Assembly: GCF_900199635.1 (NCBI RefSeq)
Contig: NZ_LT962687.1
Span: forward strand, 2,046,541 to 2,110,540
DNA: 64,000 nucleotides
Origin: Anaerotruncus massiliensis (ex Togo et al. 2026)
GTDB taxonomy: Bacteria; Bacillota; Clostridia; Oscillospirales; Ruminococcaceae
Direction of reading: 5' to 3'
This document shows positions 60,964 through 64,000 of this stretch, piece after piece. Position numbers and translations under genes: made by a program. The notes under the pieces are model-generated. The model was not told where the DNA came from, did not search any database, and was given only the letters and a program-made list of their open reading frames with translations. Each line of letters opens with the position of its first letter. The stretch's first letter is position 1.

Positions 60964-60994
60964 GTGCGGCGGGGCAGGGCTTGCCCCGCCGCAC
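60964..60994 (+). other. Hairpin between binding protein and permease
   Basis: 13-bp stem GTGCGGCGGGGCA / TGCCCCGCCGCAC, 5-nt loop, no T tract directly behind. Confidence 0.7.
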
Positions 60995-61087
60995 AGCCGC
61001 GTTTTCCCGGCGGTCCGGCTGATCTCCCGCGGCGCGGAGGATGAGCCGAAACGCCGTGTCCACACTTGCCATGAAAGGACGATCGCC

Positions 61088-61733
61088 GTGCGCTATCTGA
61101 AACTGTTGGAAGAGTCGTTCCCCATGCTGGTCAAGGGGCTGGGCGGCACCGTGCAGGTGACGGTCATCTCCCTGCTGATCGCCACCCTGCTCGGCCTGTT
61201 CTGCTGCCTTTTGCAGATCTCCGGCAAAAAGCCGCTCCAGTGGATTTCCCAGATTTATATCGACGTCATGCGGGGCGTGCCGGTCATGGTGCTCTCCTTC
61301 TTCATCTATTTCGGCGTGCCGAACGGCCTGGGCATCCGCCTCACCGCCGTGCAGGCGGGCGTCATCACCCTCTCCCTCAACGCGGGAGCCTACCTGTCGG
61401 AAATCTTCCGCGGCGGCATCCAGGCGGTGAACGTCGGCCAGATGGAGGCCGCGCGCAGCCTCGGGCTCCCCTATGGGCGCGCGATGCGCAAGGTCATCCT
61501 GCCCCAGGCGGTGCGGATCGTCATCCCCTCGATGGTCAACCAGTTCATTATCACCCTCAAGGACACCTCGATCCTCTACGCGATCGGCCTGCCCGAGCTC
61601 ATGCAGAGCGGCAGCCTGATCGTGGCGCGGACCTTCCGCTCCTTCGAGGTGTGGGCGACCGTGGCGGTGATCTACTTCATCATCATCTTCATTCTGTCCA
61701 AGATTTCCAAGCGGATCGAAAGGAGGCTCCACA

Positions 61734-61753
<20 letters not shown>
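61088..61753 (+). CDS. Polar amino acid ABC permease (HisM/GlnP family)
   Basis: 221 residues, about five helices; [20 protein letters not shown] and [13 protein letters not shown] at the N-terminal half, EAA loop [27 protein letters not shown] and [18 protein letters not shown] 61088 start with AAAGGAC 7 nt upstream. Overlaps the ATPase start by 20 bp; a single permease, so a homodimer. Confidence 0.94.
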
Positions 61754-62462
<709 letters not shown>

Positions 62463-62483
62463 CTTCCGCCGCCCTCCAAAATT

Positions 62484-62556
62484 GCCCGCCTTTTCAATGG
62501 GGCGGCTGGATCCTGAGAAGCGCTTTTTGGTTCTTTTTCCAGGAAAAAAACGGGAC
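62484..62556. repeat. Short relative of the palindromic element at 51794-52110
   Basis: GCCCGCCTTTTCAATGGGGCGGC, then ATCCTGAGAAGCGCTTTTTGG and TTCTTTTTCCAGGAAAAAAAC, follow the order of the left arm of the 51.8-kb element (hairpin, ATCCTTCAGGCGTATTTTT, TTCCTTTTT...AAAAAGGAA) with the inner hairpins missing. Confidence 0.5.
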
Positions 62557-62590
62557 CGGTACCCAACGGGTACCGGTCCCTCCTGTTTTT
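62552..62590. terminator. Terminator between ATPase and TetR genes
   Basis: GGGACCGGTACCC / GGGTACCGGTCCC with AAC loop, T-rich on the right (TCCTGTTTTT) and an A run on the left for the convergent TetR gene. Confidence 0.88.
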
Positions 62591-62594
62591 CCCG

Positions 62595-63176
62595 CTATTC
62601 CCCCGGGCGCATCGCCCTCATGAAGGCGCCGATGAGCTTGTCGCACATCGCCTCCATGCTGTAGGCGCCGTCCCGCAGGCACCAGTCGTAGATGAGCCCG
62701 CGCAGCTGGATGTCGAGCATCTGGGAAAGCTCGGTGCAGGCGATCGCGCCGGTGATCTCCCCCCGCTCCTGCCCCTCGTGGACATACTGGTTGAGCAGCT
62801 TGACGTACCGGCGGCTTTCACTCGTCAAAAACTTCGGCCCCCGCGTCACGAGCTGGGTGGAATAGATCTCGGTGATGATCTGGCGGCTGAGCTTGAGCTC
62901 CATGTTCTTGCAGACGAACCGGCAGAGCGCCACGATGCGGTCGGCGCTCGGCATGACGGGCGGGCACTGGGCCGCCCACGCGTCGTAGTCGTTGTCGAAC
63001 TTGTCGGGCAGCGCCGAAAGCAGCTCGTCCTTCGCGGAAAAATAGTGGTAGAACGCGCCCTTGGAGGTGCCGGTCGCGGCGATGATCTCGTCGACCGACA
63101 CGTTTTCATAGCCCTTCTCGTCGAAGAGCCGCCACGCGGCCTCCGCGATGCGTTCCCGGACTTCCGTCTTTGCCAT
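62595..63176 (-). CDS. TetR/AcrR-family transcriptional regulator
   Basis: 193 residues. N-terminal TetR HTH: RERIAEAAWRLFDEKGYENVSVDEIIAATGTSKGAFYHYFSAKDELL. The C-terminal ligand domain is unremarkable. ATG 63176 with GGGAGGGAAGG upstream. Downstream of, and possibly co-transcribed with, the membrane protein gene at 63282, from which a weak terminator-like stem separates it. Ligand unknown. Confidence 0.92.
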   Translation of the reverse strand: MAKTEVRERIAEAAWRLFDEKGYENVSVDEIIAATGTSKGAFYHYFSAKDELLSALPDKFDNDYDAWAAQCPPVMPSADRIVALCRFVCKNMELKLSRQIITEIYSTQLVTRGPKFLTSESRRYVKLLNQYVHEGQERGEITGAIACTELSQMLDIQLRGLIYDWCLRDGAYSMEAMCDKLIGAFMRAMRPGE

Positions 63177-63244
63177 CGGCCTTCCCTCCCCGTCTGGTTT
63201 CATTTTATACCAACCGCCGCCCGCGCGCAAGGGGGCCCCGGCTC

Positions 63245-63272
63245 AAAAGCGCGCGCCCCCGAGGGGGCGCGC
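63245..63272 (-). terminator. Possible terminator after the YitT/YczE-like gene
   Basis: GCGCGCCCCC / GGGGGCGCGC stem followed on the minus strand by GCTTTT; the T run is short. Confidence 0.55.
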
Positions 63273-63281
63273 GGCGGATCG

Positions 63282-63923
63282 CTATTTCCTGCGGCAGGCC
63301 CCGCGCTCCCGCAGGATGCGCAGCTGGTCGTCGAGGTAGACCTGCGGCACTGACTTGATGTCGAAGTGGACGAGGTCGAAGGTGAGGTTCATGAGCGGCC
63401 CGGTGACGAGCGCCACGATGACGGTGGCGACGCCGAACCGCCCGCCGAGCAGGGTGCCCGCCAAAATGGCGGAGAGCTCGAGCCCGCTCTTGGTGAACCG
63501 CACTGACCAGCCCGTCCGGCGGACGATGCCGATCATGAGCCCCTCGCGGGGACCGGCCCCCAGCCCCGCCCCCACATAGAAGTAGGTGGCGACGTTGAGC
63601 ACCATGAGCCCGCAGGCCACCATCAGCAGCTTCTGCGAAAGGTTTTGGGCCGCGGGGATCAGATGATGCGCCTGGATGACGTCGACGATCGGGCCGGTGA
63701 TGACCAGGTCGAGGATGTTCCCCAGCCCGATGCGGATACCCATCCGCCAGTTGACCGCCAGCAGCACGACCGAGACGCCCAGCACCGCGGCCCCCAGCGA
63801 GATGCCCAGCGTGTGGGAGAGGCCGTCGCTCAGGACGTCCCACGGGGCCATGCCGATGCCCGACTGCGCGAACACGACGATGCCCACCGCGTAGAGCAGC
63901 AGTCCCACCAGCAGTTTGGACAT
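63282..63923 (-). CDS. YitT/YczE-family integral membrane protein, start uncertain
   Basis: At least 213 residues with five to six helices: LLLYAVGIVVFAQSGIGMAPWDVLSDGLSHTLGIS and AGLGAGPREGLMIGIVRRTGWSVR are typical of the YczE/YitT membrane family of unknown function. ATG 63923 has no ribosome site, and the frame stays open upstream (NINITVKS...) to the window end, so the true start may lie outside. The last bases of the window show nothing else. Confidence 0.8.
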   Translation of the reverse strand: MSKLLVGLLLYAVGIVVFAQSGIGMAPWDVLSDGLSHTLGISLGAAVLGVSVVLLAVNWRMGIRIGLGNILDLVITGPIVDVIQAHHLIPAAQNLSQKLLMVACGLMVLNVATYFYVGAGLGAGPREGLMIGIVRRTGWSVRFTKSGLELSAILAGTLLGGRFGVATVIVALVTGPLMNLTFDLVHFDIKSVPQVYLDDQLRILRERGACRRK

Positions 63924-64000
63924 GGATTTTACCGTGATATTGATGTTGTCAGCCTCCCTCTCCCCGGACGTTCTGATACGCGCGGGAGGTTCAGATCTTT

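Overview
The window reads as chromosomal DNA of a GC-rich, anaerobic, spore-former-lineage Clostridia bacterium, most likely Oscillospiraceae/Ruminococcaceae-like. This is an inference from the gene content: lipoprotein-type binding proteins, a DUF4317 protein, a VTC/DUF4956/CotH cluster, a T-box leader, a PerR-rubrerythrin pair, split transketolase, DUF1538, and YesN-type regulation. There is no phage, no CRISPR array and no recognisable insertion sequence. Coding density is high, and the high GC creates many long antisense reading frames that are not genes.

Layout. 1-4.9 kb: a truncated YesN-type response regulator diverging from a sugar ABC importer (fused ATPase, permease, binding protein). 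5-8 kb: a flavoprotein-ferredoxin and a compact betaine/choline-type ABC importer. 8.1-11.4 kb: VTC polyphosphate-polymerase-like protein, DUF4956 membrane protein and CotH kinase (frameshifted). 11.4-12.6 kb: DUF4317 protein. 12.7-28.4 kb: a sugar island with three regulatory or kinase ROK proteins plus a ROK kinase, a SIS-HAD fusion with a PfkB kinase and an enigmatic deoxyhypusine-synthase-like protein, a galactose-type MglBAC importer, a fucose/arabinose-isomerase-like enzyme and a GatZ-like protein. Two divergent promoter regions in this island share the operator ATATCACNNNGTGATAT.

28.6-42.7 kb: a second island. A NitT/TauT-type importer with two different permeases and two different ATPases, a Zn alcohol dehydrogenase, an SDR and a ROK regulator face an operon of EamA exporter, Fe alcohol dehydrogenase, split transketolase, RpiB-like isomerase and two transaldolase-family proteins. 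Promoters of both halves carry ATTAATNNN(A/T)TTAAT at the same distance from the start site, so I infer one regulon, possibly for a sulfonated or other unusual short-chain sugar. The two ATPases have complementary defects that predict one consensus and one degenerate ATP site.

43-50 kb: amidase, superoxide dismutase, a T-box-controlled sodium:solute symporter, PerR with rubrerythrin, and a DUF1538 membrane protein with a tandem PII-like protein. 50-52.6 kb: a GH13 enzyme fused to DUF1653, a palindromic repeat element and YbaK. 52.6-57.7 kb: the branched-chain amino acid LivKHMGF operon. 58-62.5 kb: a frameshifted GH3 lipoprotein and a polar amino acid ABC importer. 62.5-64 kb: TetR regulator and a YitT/YczE-type membrane protein.

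The strongest leads are the asymmetric NitT/TauT-type importer and its co-regulated transketolase operon, the proposed isomerase/kinase/GatZ route for a galactose-type sugar, the SIS-HAD/DHS-like/PfkB gene set, and the diverged inverted-repeat element at 51.8-52.1 kb with a shorter relative at 62.5 kb.
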